A DNA stretch of 64,000 bases from Terasakiella pusilla DSM 6293 (GTDB lineage: Bacteria; Pseudomonadota; Alphaproteobacteria; Rhodospirillales; Terasakiellaceae). Where the stretch lies: contig NZ_JHYO01000010.1 of NCBI RefSeq assembly GCF_000688235.1, positions 62,001 to 126,000 on the forward strand, written 5' to 3'. The translations under genes and the position numbers were made by a program. Below, piece by piece: positions 8,754-19,678 of the stretch. The notes beneath the pieces are model-generated. The model had not been told where the DNA came from. It saw only the letters and a list, made by a program, of their open reading frames with translations, and made no database searches. The stretch's first letter is position 1; every line of letters starts with the position of its first letter.

Positions 8754-9320
8754 TTACTCCTTATCATTCAGTGATGATGGCAACGGCGTTAAAAAAATCT
8801 TGATGAGTTTTTCTGCTTCATGGGCTTGTTCACCTGTTCCAAAATCATCTTCGGACAGATACTCTTCCACTTTCGTCAACGCCCGACGATTTTCAGCGAA
8901 CTTTGTGAAAAACTTGAATGACGCCTTGTTCGATGGCGTGTAGGTGGCTTCGATTGCTTGAATGGAGACAGGGTTTTGGACCTGTAACATTTCCTGTAGC
9001 ATCATCGCGGGGATGCCTCTTCCGCGATAGTTTTCATCAACCGCAATTTGCCACACGAAAAGGGTTTCCGGCTCGGTTGGTTTTCGATATCCGCCGACAA
9101 AACCGATAATTTTATCATCGTTAGATGTATCGCGGCAGATGATGCTGGAACTGGCGAAATGATCGCACAGCAGAAAATAAGCGTATTTGGAATTAACATC
9201 CAAAGGGGGACATGATTTGATCAAATCATAGACGAAACGACCATCCCGCTTCTGCGGAATTTCGAAACTAAAAATTGTTGCCTCCTGCAATCTGTTAAAG
9301 ACGGGAGGAACCATAACCAT
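8754..9320 (-). CDS. ectA: Diaminobutyrate acetyltransferase
   Basis: The 188-residue GNAT acetyltransferase carries the acetyl-CoA loop region VWQIAVDENYRGRGIPAMML. The C-terminal IEATYTPSNKASFKFF is typical of EctA. It acetylates L-2,4-diaminobutyrate with acetyl-CoA, the second ectoine step. Two in-frame ATGs (9320 and 9314) are possible starts; the ribosome site is weak for both. Two TTAAC-N4-GTTAA dyads lie 15 and 34 nt upstream of the first ATG, so operator control of ectA looks likely. Confidence 0.96.
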   Translation of the reverse strand: MVMVPPVFNRLQEATIFSFEIPQKRDGRFVYDLIKSCPPLDVNSKYAYFLLCDHFASSSIICRDTSNDDKIIGFVGGYRKPTEPETLFVWQIAVDENYRGRGIPAMMLQEMLQVQNPVSIQAIEATYTPSNKASFKFFTKFAENRRALTKVEEYLSEDDFGTGEQAHEAEKLIKIFLTPLPSSLNDKE

Positions 9321-9334
9321 CCAGCAAAGCCGAA

Positions 9335-9352
9335 CATTAACTCATGTTAATG
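9335..9352. promoter_or_regulatory. Operator-like dyad A before ectA
   Basis: The perfect inverted repeat CATTAAC-TCAT-GTTAATG has 7-bp arms and a 4-bp spacer. The N4 spacing of TTAAC half-sites resembles FNR/FixK-type sites (TTGAT-N4-ATCAA) with a changed half-site. It starts 15 bp upstream of ectA, probably at or downstream of the promoter. Confidence 0.6.
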
Positions 9353-9353
9353 G

Positions 9354-9371
9354 CGTTAACATAGGTTAAGT
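9354..9371. promoter_or_regulatory. Operator-like dyad B before ectA
   Basis: A second TTAAC-ATAG-GTTAA site sits with its centre 19 bp from the centre of dyad A. The arms and the N4 spacing are the same as in dyad A. The AT-rich stretch 9371-9411 just beyond it is the likely promoter, which would favour repression or a roadblock arrangement. Confidence 0.6.
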
Positions 9372-9411
9372 ACTTTTAGAAAATATTATTTAAATTCAAT
9401 AAGATAAAATT

Positions 9412-10146
9412 CTACAAATCCGCAAGCTCTGGATGAAGCTCACCTTCAAGATGTTCTGAATCGAAAGAACACAACTTCCTAAGCCGTCTTGGGTCATGCA
9501 AAATAACATACCCATTGCGATACTCTAACAACTTATCCTTGCGCATCACCTGCAGTGTACGATTGACATGGACGATGCTCAGTCCCAGGCAGTCCGCAAT
9601 AATTTCTTGCGTAATAGGCAACTCATACGCCATGCGCTCCGCCACACCGACGGCGGCCAAGCGGGAATGAATTTCTAAAAACAGATGCGCGATCCGTTCC
9701 TTGGCATTTCGTCGGCCCAGACTAACCACCCGTTCGGTCAGCATCGCCTCTTCGCGGGCGGACCCCCATGTAATGGCTGCGGCTAAACGCGGTTGTTCAA
9801 TAAACAGGTTGGCAATTTCCGACCCATTGATGCGCGCGATCTGACAATCCGTCAACGCTTCGGTTTCATAATCAGAGACACCAAACAAGCAGGCACGCAC
9901 ACCAGATAAATCACCCGGCAACACGAAACTGGTAATCTGGCGTCGCCCATCCGACAGGATTTTGTAGCGACAGGCCCAGCCTTCCAGCAATAAAATTACG
10001 GTATCGCTGTCATCATCATGCGGGGTCAGAGATTGCCCCTTCTGCAAAAAACCACTTTCCTGACAGAAATTATTGAGAAGTTCGACCTCTGCATCTTCGA
10101 GATCTACAAGCAAGCTCAACTTACCTACCAGTGCATTCGCTTTCAT
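9412..10146 (-). CDS. Crp/Fnr-family transcription regulator
   Basis: The 244-residue protein has a cyclic-nucleotide-binding-like beta-roll at about 20-130 (TVILLLEGWACRYKILSDGRRQITSFVLPGD). A long dimer helix follows, then a winged helix-turn-helix with ELPITQEIIADCLGLSIVHVNRTLQVMRK. The recognition helix keeps the conserved Arg (VNRTL) but lacks the Glu/Ser pair of FNR. There is no N-terminal cysteine cluster, so it is not an iron-sulfur FNR. It sits 91 bp upstream of ectA on the same strand, and the same dyad occurs before both genes. I infer control of ectoine synthesis and of itself. Confidence 0.88.
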   Translation of the reverse strand: MKANALVGKLSLLVDLEDAEVELLNNFCQESGFLQKGQSLTPHDDDSDTVILLLEGWACRYKILSDGRRQITSFVLPGDLSGVRACLFGVSDYETEALTDCQIARINGSEIANLFIEQPRLAAAITWGSAREEAMLTERVVSLGRRNAKERIAHLFLEIHSRLAAVGVAERMAYELPITQEIIADCLGLSIVHVNRTLQVMRKDKLLEYRNGYVILHDPRRLRKLCSFDSEHLEGELHPELADL

Positions 10147-10233
10147 AAGCGTCCTTATTTAATGATTTTCATTAGTCAGGGCGTGTTCGCGCCCCACGAT
10201 CATAGTGCGTAATAAAAGATTATCCATCAAAAA

Positions 10234-10251
10234 GATTAACATAGATTAATA
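10234..10251. promoter_or_regulatory. Operator-like dyad C before the crp/fnr-type gene
   Basis: GATTAAC-ATAG-ATTAATA matches dyads A and B with one half-site mismatch. It lies in the divergent region between the Crp/Fnr-type gene (88 bp away) and the phnA-like gene (47 bp away), so it could control both. Confidence 0.5.
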
Positions 10252-10297
10252 TTGCTGCTAAAAACCCCAAAATTTTTTTGTATTAAAGGAAACCTCC

Positions 10298-10843
10298 ATG
10301 TCCAGCTGTCAATTATGTGAAAGCACAAACAACGTCTCCACTCTACAAATCGCCGGTGCAGAAGACTGTAGCGTGCAAGCCTGCGCCACCTGTCAGGAAC
10401 AAATCAACTCCGATCAAGCCTTGGACGTTCATCACTGGCGCTGCCTGAACGACAGCATGTGGACACCGGAAGAAGGCATTCAGATCATGGCATGGCGCCT
10501 GCTGACCCGCTTGTCCGCCCAAGGCGAAAACTGGGCGCAAGATGCCTTGGAGAGCCTTTATCTGGAAGATGACGTGCTTGCAAAAGCCCAATCTGAAGCA
10601 ACGGCCTCAAGTGCAGAAGATGACCTTGCCCTGAAACATGTCGATAGCAACGGGGCTGTTCTGGAAGCTGGCGACACCGTTGTCCTGATCAAAGACCTAA
10701 ACGTCAAAGGCGCAGGCTTTACAGCAAAGCGCGGCACAGCCGTGCGTAATATTTCGCTGGATCCGACAAATGAAGAACATATTGAAGGTCGCGTCAATGG
10801 ACAGCAAATTGTAATCCTGACTAAATTTGTCAAAAAATCCTGA
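10298..10843 (+). CDS. PhnA-like zinc-ribbon protein
   Basis: The 181-residue protein has an N-terminal zinc ribbon with Cys4, Cys7, Cys29 and Cys32. A middle helical stretch follows. The C-terminal PhnA/YjdM domain (about 112-181) reads LEAGDTVVLIKDLNVKGAGFTAKRGTAVRNI and ends GQQIVILTKFVKKS, as in E. coli YjdM. Despite the old name, the family is not a proven phosphonoacetate hydrolase and its role is unclear. It is divergent from the Crp/Fnr-type gene, and the shared upstream dyad may regulate it. Confidence 0.85.
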   Translation: MSSCQLCESTNNVSTLQIAGAEDCSVQACATCQEQINSDQALDVHHWRCLNDSMWTPEEGIQIMAWRLLTRLSAQGENWAQDALESLYLEDDVLAKAQSEATASSAEDDLALKHVDSNGAVLEAGDTVVLIKDLNVKGAGFTAKRGTAVRNISLDPTNEEHIEGRVNGQQIVILTKFVKKS

Positions 10844-10866
10844 CATCTTCATTATACTTTAGATTT

Positions 10867-10892
10867 AAAAAGAGGCTTCGGCCTCTTTTTTT
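10867..10892 (+). terminator. Intrinsic terminator after the phnA-like gene
   Basis: AGAGGC-TTCG-GCCTCT is a short stem closed by a stable TTCG tetraloop and followed by a T run. Confidence 0.9.
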
Positions 10893-10971
10893 ATACGTAT
10901 TTTCCTTGAATTGCTCTGTGCAGATTTTCATCTAATATAAACTTACATGTTTATTACTGGATGATTTTTTC

Positions 10972-11550
10972 ATGTCTGATATCTACAAAATTCCGGGTAA
11001 AGAAAAAACCTTTTCCGTCGACGATATTATTGTCAGCAAAACTGATAAAAAAGGCATCATTACCTATGCCAACGATATTTTTCTTCAAATTGCCGACTAC
11101 AAAGAACATGAAGTCATTGGCAAACCCCATAACGTCATTCGCCATTCTCACATGCCGCGATGCATCTTTAAGCTCTTATGGGACACCGTAAGTAGCGGCG
11201 AAGAACTCTTCGCCTATGTTCTCAATCGAACAAAATACGATGATTACTATTGGGTTCTTGCGCACGTCACCCCCACGTTCGATTCAAACCGCGAGATTAT
11301 CGGTTACCACTCAAACCGTCGCGTTCCCAACCCGGAAGCCATCAAAATTATCGCGCCGCTATACCGCCACCTCAAACGGATGGAGGACAGCCAGGCAACG
11401 ACAAAACAGGGACTGGTCGAATCTTTCAACATCCTGACCCGCCTCATGAAAGAGCAGGAAATGCGCTACGACATGTTTATGTACAAGTTGCAGCAATTAA
11501 AGAGCAGCGATGAATTACAAGTCAATATGGGAGAAATCAGCCATGACTAA
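10972..11550 (+). CDS. PAS-domain sensor protein (Aer-like)
   Basis: The 192-residue soluble protein has one PAS domain at about 15-125: [45 protein letters not shown], then [26 protein letters not shown]. This is the FAD-binding type seen at the N-terminus of Aer redox receptors ([13 protein letters not shown] in that family). The rest is helical with no catalytic domain. It overlaps the following chemoreceptor gene by 8 nt (ATGACTAA). I infer that the two proteins form a split energy-taxis receptor. Confidence 0.85.
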   Translation: MSDIYKIPGKEKTFSVDDIIVSKTDKKGIITYANDIFLQIADYKEHEVIGKPHNVIRHSHMPRCIFKLLWDTVSSGEELFAYVLNRTKYDDYYWVLAHVTPTFDSNREIIGYHSNRRVPNPEAIKIIAPLYRHLKRMEDSQATTKQGLVESFNILTRLMKEQEMRYDMFMYKLQQLKSSDELQVNMGEISHD

Positions 11551-13795
11551 GTCCTTGAAGATCTCCCAAAAACTCCCGCTTCTCATGGCTTTGATGGCCT
11601 TTATCAGTGCTGTCGCCACCGGTCTCATTTCCTACAACGTCGCCACGTCCAGCCTAACGAATGAAATGAAACATGAAATCGTTGCAATCCAAGAAGCTCG
11701 TAAAACAGCGCTCAAAACCTATCTAGAAGGGCTGGAAAGTGACCTGAACAGCATTTCCTCCAACGACATGACCATTCAGGGGTTGACCGCTTTCGAAGAA
11801 GGTTGGGACGCCTTTTCCAACCCCGAACAAGACCTGAAAGATCTCTATATAAACACCAACCCCCACCCCGTTGGCGAAAAGGAAAAACTGGATGCCGCAG
11901 AAGATGGCAGCAGCTATTCCAAAGCCCACGCACACTATCACCCCTGGCTCAGAACTTATCTACAGCACAAGGGCTTTTATGATATCTTCCTGATCAATCA
12001 TGAAGGCAAACTGGTCTATTCCGTCTTCAAGGAAGATGACTTTGCAAACAATATTCTTGCCGACGAATGGAAAGATACAGGACTGGGGCGCGTCACGCGC
12101 GCAGTGTTAGATAACTTTAAAGCTGGCCAAATCGCATTTGAAAACTTTGCGACATATTCCTCCAGCGCCAATGAACCCGCGAGCTTCATTGCAAGTCCGA
12201 TCTTTGATGAAGCTGGTGAAAAACATGGCGTTCTTGTCTTTCAAATCCCGATGGCAAACATCAATAAAATCCTGAACGTCAGCTCCGGCATGGGAGAAAC
12301 AGGCGAGTCTTATATCGTCAACAGCCAAAAATTCATGAATAGTGACAGCCGCCTATCAGCCACACCAACAGCCTTGAAAACCAAAGTCGATACCGAAGCT
12401 GTGAACAAAGCCCTGAACGGCGAAAGCGGCTCACTTATTCAAGATAACTATAACGGTAACTCTGTTTTCGCGGCCTATGCACCGCTGGACTTCGGTGGAC
12501 AACGTTGGGCCATCATTGCAGAAAAATCTACGGAAGAAGCAATTGGTGCCATGTCTTCCAAAATGGCGACCTATATCAGCCTCTCCGTCGTCGCGCTGAT
12601 TATCCTCGTCAGCATTCTGGGCTTTTTCAGTGTTAAAAAAATCGTCCACGATGTGGTGCGGAGCGGGCATATCTTACAACAAGCTGCACAAGGCAACCTC
12701 AACGTCCGTGTCATGAATTTGGATCGCACCGATGAAATCGGCGATCTGCAACAAGCCATCAACAAACTTCTCGACCGTGTTGAAGCCTTTACCCGTGAAG
12801 CCGGTGCCGCCCTGAAATATGCTGCAAAAGACGAATTCTTCCGCACCATCCTGCCGGAAGGGATGGTCGGGTCTTTCGCCCGTCGGGCGGAAATCGTCAA
12901 TAATGGCCTAACCGCCATGGACAACAAGACAAGTACATTTGAGAAAAATGCCGCGGCAATGGGGCATAACATTCGTTCAGTTGTCCAGACCGTCCTGTCG
13001 ACAGTCACCCAGATGCAAGCCTCCGCCGAGAGCATGTCTCTCACTGCACAAAACACGTCGGTACAGTCAAACACCGTTGCAGAAGCGGCCCAGACCTCAG
13101 CGCAAAACGTTGAAAGTGTTGCTGCAGCAACCGAAGAATTCTCCGCTTCCATCAGCGAAGTGAGTACGCAGGTGAACCGTTCAGCAGAACTTAGCCAAAC
13201 AGCCGTTCAACGCACACAAGTGGCGGACCAGACCATCCACACCCTGTCCCAAGCGGCAGACCGGATTAATCAGGTCGTCAGTCTGATCAATGACATCGCC
13301 GATCAAACCAACCTTCTGGCGCTCAACGCCACCATCGAAGCGGCGCGCGCGGGCGAAGCGGGCAAAGGCTTTGCCGTGGTTGCCGGGGAAGTAAAATCCC
13401 TGTCCAACCAAACCGCCAAAGCCACACAAGAAATCGTTTCGCAAATTAACGCGATGCAAAGCGCCACCAACGATGCGGTTGCTGCCATTAACGAAGTCAG
13501 CACAATTATTGTCGAAGTCGAACAAGCCGGTGCGGTCATTGCCGATGCGGTTGAGCAGCAGCGTTCAGCCGTCACCGAGATCAGCGCCAGCGTGCAAGAA
13601 GGTGTGCGCGGTGTCAGCACCGTTGCCGAAATTATCGGCGATGTGGCAGAAGGGGCGAACTCCACCTCCACTGCCTCTGACGAAATCACCGCCGCCTCCA
13701 GCGATTTGCAGGAACGCGCGGTCGGCCTCAACACCGCCCTTGATGAGTTCCTCAAGGCCGTCACCAAAGAAACCGATCTCGGTAAATTGGTCTAA
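11543..13795 (+). CDS. Methyl-accepting chemotaxis protein
   Basis: The 750-residue receptor has a membrane segment near 12-33, a periplasmic Cache-like ligand domain of about 300 residues, a second membrane segment near 340-362 and a HAMP domain. The signalling domain carries the highly conserved tip [29 protein letters not shown] near 585-612. I use the ATG at 11543, which follows GGGAGA and overlaps the PAS gene stop; an in-frame ATG at 11510 lacks this support. No C-terminal CheR-tethering pentapeptide is seen. With the PAS protein it may sense redox or energy state as well as a periplasmic ligand. Confidence 0.93.
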   Translation: MTKSLKISQKLPLLMALMAFISAVATGLISYNVATSSLTNEMKHEIVAIQEARKTALKTYLEGLESDLNSISSNDMTIQGLTAFEEGWDAFSNPEQDLKDLYINTNPHPVGEKEKLDAAEDGSSYSKAHAHYHPWLRTYLQHKGFYDIFLINHEGKLVYSVFKEDDFANNILADEWKDTGLGRVTRAVLDNFKAGQIAFENFATYSSSANEPASFIASPIFDEAGEKHGVLVFQIPMANINKILNVSSGMGETGESYIVNSQKFMNSDSRLSATPTALKTKVDTEAVNKALNGESGSLIQDNYNGNSVFAAYAPLDFGGQRWAIIAEKSTEEAIGAMSSKMATYISLSVVALIILVSILGFFSVKKIVHDVVRSGHILQQAAQGNLNVRVMNLDRTDEIGDLQQAINKLLDRVEAFTREAGAALKYAAKDEFFRTILPEGMVGSFARRAEIVNNGLTAMDNKTSTFEKNAAAMGHNIRSVVQTVLSTVTQMQASAESMSLTAQNTSVQSNTVAEAAQTSAQNVESVAAATEEFSASISEVSTQVNRSAELSQTAVQRTQVADQTIHTLSQAADRINQVVSLINDIADQTNLLALNATIEAARAGEAGKGFAVVAGEVKSLSNQTAKATQEIVSQINAMQSATNDAVAAINEVSTIIVEVEQAGAVIADAVEQQRSAVTEISASVQEGVRGVSTVAEIIGDVAEGANSTSTASDEITAASSDLQERAVGLNTALDEFLKAVTKETDLGKLV

Positions 13796-13797
13796 AC

Positions 13798-13835
13798 AAA
13801 AAAGCCCCCTCCCAAGCCATGGGAAGGGGGCTTTT
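13798..13835. terminator. Intrinsic terminator, bidirectional
   Basis: A long AAAAGCCCCCT.CCC stem pairs with GGG.AGGGGGCTTTT across a short loop. It lies between the converging chemoreceptor and SLOG-protein genes. Confidence 0.9.
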
Positions 13836-13850
13836 CCTTAGGTTTCGTTG

Positions 13851-14402
13851 TCAGGCAATAACCTGCAAGACCTCAATCATCGTCGGCTGCATCATGTCGC
13901 GCCGGATCAGTTCGGCGACGGCTTCCTGTGTGACACGCGGTGCGCCTTCATCGGCATATTCCCAGCGCCAATGACCATGATCGTTGATCAAGCGGCCTTT
14001 GCCGGCATGATAATAGGCCATGATCTGCTGCTCGGTTTCTTCCAACTGCTGCATATCCAGACCGTAGATCTGATTATAGACCTTGATCCCCGCCTTATTG
14101 GCTTCGCGCAGCATACAACTGGCCCCGGGACTTTTGCCATCCCACAATAAAATCAGCCCATCTGCATAATTTGCCATTTCCCGATTGCGCAGTTCCCCCG
14201 CTGTCCGCCCATGGGTCAGCCAGTCTGCCGGAAAGGGGCGAACAGGCACGCCATTGGCACGCCCCCATTCTTCCCCCATCACATCAACACCGCGACAGGT
14301 GCCGGAAACGACTTCCGTAATCTCCCATCCAGCGGCGGCAATTGTATGTTCCAGCGCCTCTTTGTCTTCAATCGTGCGCGACCCTGCAATAATTGTCTTC
14401 AT
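13851..14402 (-). CDS. SLOG-domain protein (YspA/DUF2493 type)
   Basis: The 183-residue protein starts MKTIIAGSRTIED and continues VVSGTCRGVDVMGEEW and REMANYADGLILLWDGKSPGASCMLREANKAG. These are the glycine-rich nucleotide-binding motifs of the YspA/cpYpsA-related SLOG family, a Rossmann-like fold that binds nucleotide-derived ligands. The role of the free-standing form is not established. The start at 14402 is set by a GAGGGG ribosome site; in-frame codons further upstream have no such signal. It is not clearly in an operon. Confidence 0.85.
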   Translation of the reverse strand: MKTIIAGSRTIEDKEALEHTIAAAGWEITEVVSGTCRGVDVMGEEWGRANGVPVRPFPADWLTHGRTAGELRNREMANYADGLILLWDGKSPGASCMLREANKAGIKVYNQIYGLDMQQLEETEQQIMAYYHAGKGRLINDHGHWRWEYADEGAPRVTQEAVAELIRRDMMQPTMIEVLQVIA

Positions 14403-14482
14403 GATCCCCTCTTCATCTGTTTTAGGGGTTGAAAATACCACAAAACCGCACAATCTGAACAGGCAGAAATTAAACCTGTAAT

Positions 14483-16054
14483 TTACTGGGTTAAAATCGG
14501 GTCTTCCTCACGGTGTGCGCAATCAGTCCAGCTACATAAGCGACAGTTCAGCCCCACATTGGTCATGGACTTCAAAGACGATAAATCCAGCCCGTCCGCA
14601 TAGACCGTCCGGTCTGCATGCACCGCTTCGCACGCCAACATGGTTGCTTTCAATACCCGTGGCTGAGAAAAGCCTGTCTGGTCCGGGGCTTCGGCTTTTG
14701 CAATAAACAGAAATTTGTCCTTATTGGGAAAGCGGGCCAACTGACGCACAATCCGCCCCGGTGTTTGAAAAGAGCTATAGATATCCCACAACGGACAGGC
14801 ATTGCCATAACGCGGGATCGGCAAGCCGGCAAGGGTGCGGCGCTTCAAGACGTGTCCCGCCGGATTGGTGTGCATCAACCCAAAGGGAATGCCTTCCGAC
14901 CCGCTTTTACGCAAACTGGCCAGACGGCTGGCGGCCATTTGAAAAGTGACCGTATATTTGCGCGACAGCACATCCACATCATAGCGTTCGCGCACCGCAT
15001 CGTCCAAAAACTCATCGTAGGGCATCAACAGTGCGCGCGCGAGGTAATCAATCAGTTCACTCGCTGCCCATTCCTGCGCTGCCGCACTGATCAAAATATC
15101 GGATTTTGCAATAACCGATGAAATCACATCCGACATGGACAGCTCCACCAACAAACAGGCCATTTCAAAACGACGCACCTGAGACGACGCATAGTTCGGT
15201 ACATCCAGTGTGCGGGTAATCTGATTGAAGACGGACTGATGATGACTACTGCGCATCACGTCGCGGTTATCTGCCCCGATACGCACCTGCACGTCAAATT
15301 TACGCTCCAAAACCTCCTGCAACATACTTTCCGTATCGCTGCCCTGAAAGCCGATTTCAGCTAAAAAGTCAGCAGCGGCATCTTCCAGTTCCTGAAAATA
15401 GCCGTCATGGTCCATGACAAAATCATCAACATCTTCTGCCGGGGTTAAAGACCGGGTCTGGAATTTAGCGTTATCCAAAAACGTGCTGAGCCCGCCTGCG
15501 ACATCCGCCAGCTTCTGGCTTTCCTCCGTCAGGATATTATGGAAACGCTGGCGGTCCCGATCACTCATTTCCTGTGTGCCGCCCAAAATCTCCGAACTGG
15601 ACCGGATCGCTGTCGCGTTCGTCAGCATACGAAACACCGCATCATCAATATAAGGCGCATAATTGAGGCGATCCGACAGCGCGTTGATGGTTTGCGCCTG
15701 GTTTAAATAGGCACGATACAGCGTCTGGATCGCGCGCGCCCAACGTGGATGGCGCCCCACCAGATTCGCTGCCGTTTCGTGTGACAGCTCGATATTTTCA
15801 AACAGCGCGTCGGTCGTCAGTTCGTGAAGTTCCAGAATCAGGCGACGATCGCTCTCCCCATCCAACGCTCCGGTCTCCATCCCCAGCTCGTTTGAGATGC
15901 GTTGCAGCAATTTACCCCCGATTGATCTTTTGTTGTTCTCAATCAAGTTCAGATAAGACGCAGAAATACCCAGCTTTTCAGCCAGTTTTAATTGTGTAAT
16001 CCCAAGCGATTTTCTCCGCTTTTTGATCTTTAACCCGATAGGCGCGCGGGGCAT
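14483..16054 (-). CDS. ScfR-type short-chain acyl transcription regulator
   Basis: The 523-residue protein has an XRE helix-turn-helix at the N-terminus (GITQLKLAEKLGISASYLNLIENNKR) and a long middle region with an ImmA-like peptidase-related fold. The C-terminal DUF2083 part ends in a cysteine motif, NCRLCSWTDCAHRE. This layout is that of the short-chain fatty acyl regulators (RamB, MccR, PccR), which sense acyl-CoA and control acetate and propionate pathways. The start at 16054 follows GGAGGGG. Its upstream region holds TTTGCAA-like elements, so autoregulation is possible. The converging malyl-CoA-type gene at 38 kb is one candidate target. Confidence 0.88.
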   Translation of the reverse strand: MPRAPIGLKIKKRRKSLGITQLKLAEKLGISASYLNLIENNKRSIGGKLLQRISNELGMETGALDGESDRRLILELHELTTDALFENIELSHETAANLVGRHPRWARAIQTLYRAYLNQAQTINALSDRLNYAPYIDDAVFRMLTNATAIRSSSEILGGTQEMSDRDRQRFHNILTEESQKLADVAGGLSTFLDNAKFQTRSLTPAEDVDDFVMDHDGYFQELEDAAADFLAEIGFQGSDTESMLQEVLERKFDVQVRIGADNRDVMRSSHHQSVFNQITRTLDVPNYASSQVRRFEMACLLVELSMSDVISSVIAKSDILISAAAQEWAASELIDYLARALLMPYDEFLDDAVRERYDVDVLSRKYTVTFQMAASRLASLRKSGSEGIPFGLMHTNPAGHVLKRRTLAGLPIPRYGNACPLWDIYSSFQTPGRIVRQLARFPNKDKFLFIAKAEAPDQTGFSQPRVLKATMLACEAVHADRTVYADGLDLSSLKSMTNVGLNCRLCSWTDCAHREEDPILTQ

Positions 16055-16199
16055 TTTCCCCTCCATTTCTCGCACATGCGTTTTTGCAATGCAGTGTCAA
16101 AAATTTACAAATTCACAAATGAACTTTATATAAAATTGACAAAAAAAATATTCAAAGTCAATGACTTATTGAAACGTAACAAAATGACGTTTATCACTA

Positions 16200-16730
16200 T
16201 TACAAAATTAAAATATTACCGATACAGGTAGATTTCACCAGAGATTGGCAATCTATAAGAAAGGCTTCATAGAGGTCATTACCCAAATCATAATGGTGCT
16301 GCACATTTTCGTGACTGCGCTCAACGGAATTGACGGTCAGCCAATGCCCGATAGAGCTGGAGGCCGCATCAAACGCTTTAAAAAAGGCGGTTTCTTCCAG
16401 CAATTCTTCGTTGGTGAGCAACAAGCCCATAAAGCGACCAAGATCACCTTGGTCCAACGTCCAGCCGCCTTCCATGAAAATCTCACCGATATTCATGCTC
16501 GGTTTATAGAACAGGCGGCGCAGCGCATTGCGGCTGTGAAAACGCATAATAAACTTCTCACCTTCGCCGTTGCCTGCGGGCATCGCGGGAAGGTCGAGAA
16601 AGCAAAGATCAACATTACCGACAAAAAAGAACTTACTGATGATACGTCCACAGACAGCAAACGCAATTTTATCCATGACCGTGTGACCTGTCGCCGCACC
16701 TTGGGACGGTAGGTTATGGTTATCTTTCAT
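16200..16730 (-). pseudogene. Cyclopropane-fatty-acid synthase, truncated remnant
   Basis: The 176-residue reading frame matches the N-terminal part of CFA synthase, with FYKPSMNIGEIFMEGGW and the start of the catalytic domain, VQHHYDLGNDLYEAFL. The similarity stops there, and the frame ends 15 residues later in unrelated low-GC sequence. The SAM-binding motif, the catalytic residues and about 220 further residues of a normal 400-residue enzyme are absent. No remainder is visible before the ScfR-type gene, so this looks like a deletion remnant. It cannot be an active methylase. Confidence 0.8.
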
Positions 16731-17008
16731 TTAAATTTTTTAGCGATCCGCAACGCAGACAGCTCCCCTACTGTTTATTTATTCGCTTTAATCAAAGCAC
16801 CAATAACCAGTACACACTCGCTTCCCGCAACAACGCCCAGAGATACGTCTCTTTATTTTAATTCTTTTGTATAGGTCACAGAAATATCAGAAAAACAAAA
16901 ACAGGTCAAAGAAGAAGGCAAAACAATTTTAAATTAAATACTCAGACAACAAAAAGCCCGCCTCCAAACCAGAGACGGGCTTTTTGTCACTTAAAAACGA
17001 TCAGTTCG
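16731..17008. other. Intergenic region
   Basis: AT-rich sequence that holds the start region of the CFA-synthase remnant and the terminator at 16952-16986. No gene or RNA is seen. Confidence 0.5.
16952..16986 (-). terminator. Intrinsic terminator after monomeric IDH
   Basis: The AAAAAGCCCG/CGGGCTTTTT stem lies just past the stop of the leftward monomeric isocitrate dehydrogenase gene. Confidence 0.85.
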
Positions 17009-19237
<2,229 letters not shown>

Positions 19238-19239
19238 AA

Positions 19240-19654
19240 CTACATAATTTGCTGGCCTATTTGTAATCGGTGCACCGCACACTCGCAACTGACTTTGCTA
19301 TTTTTTTCGGTATTACCAATAACATAGCGAATTTCTAGCTTATAAAACATGCGTCTAGGGTCAGGATCAGACTTTATATAAATGTTCAAGGGGGCCGTCG
19401 TAAGGGTAATTTCCTGTCGCCCAAAGGCTGAAAAGCGATCTGTCGATTCTCTCGCGTCGTCGTCTTGACATTCCCTCTCGCGCCCCAATTTATTTGTATT
19501 ACCACTAGACCAATTTAAGGTGACTTTCCTTTTGCCACAACCCTTTGTAAAACATAGAAAAACTGCCGCCTTGGTCATACCAATACTTTACTTGCCAAGG
19601 TATTTTTTCAGGCGTATCGTTTGGGCAATTACATAAAAAGCTTCGCTGCTGCAT
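19240..19654 (-). pseudogene. Possible frameshifted small gene between the two IDH genes
   Basis: Two overlapping leftward frames read like parts of one protein. The first starts at 19654 after AAGGGG and reads [17 protein letters not shown], then PWQVKYWYDQGG, before a stop at 19505. The second continues in another frame with NWSSGNTNKLGRE and LNIYIKSDPDPRRMFYKLEIRYVIGN to a stop at 19240. Base composition is lower in GC than the flanks. I recognise no family. It may be a decayed gene or chance coding in a promoter region, because the dimeric IDH promoter must lie here as well. Confidence 0.25.
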
Positions 19655-19678
19655 TTCCCCTTTTTTCGGAGAACACAT

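Noticed and set aside
9321-10297. EctR-type (MarR) regulation of the ectoine operon
   Set aside because: The neighbouring regulator is clearly Crp/Fnr-type and no MarR gene is present.
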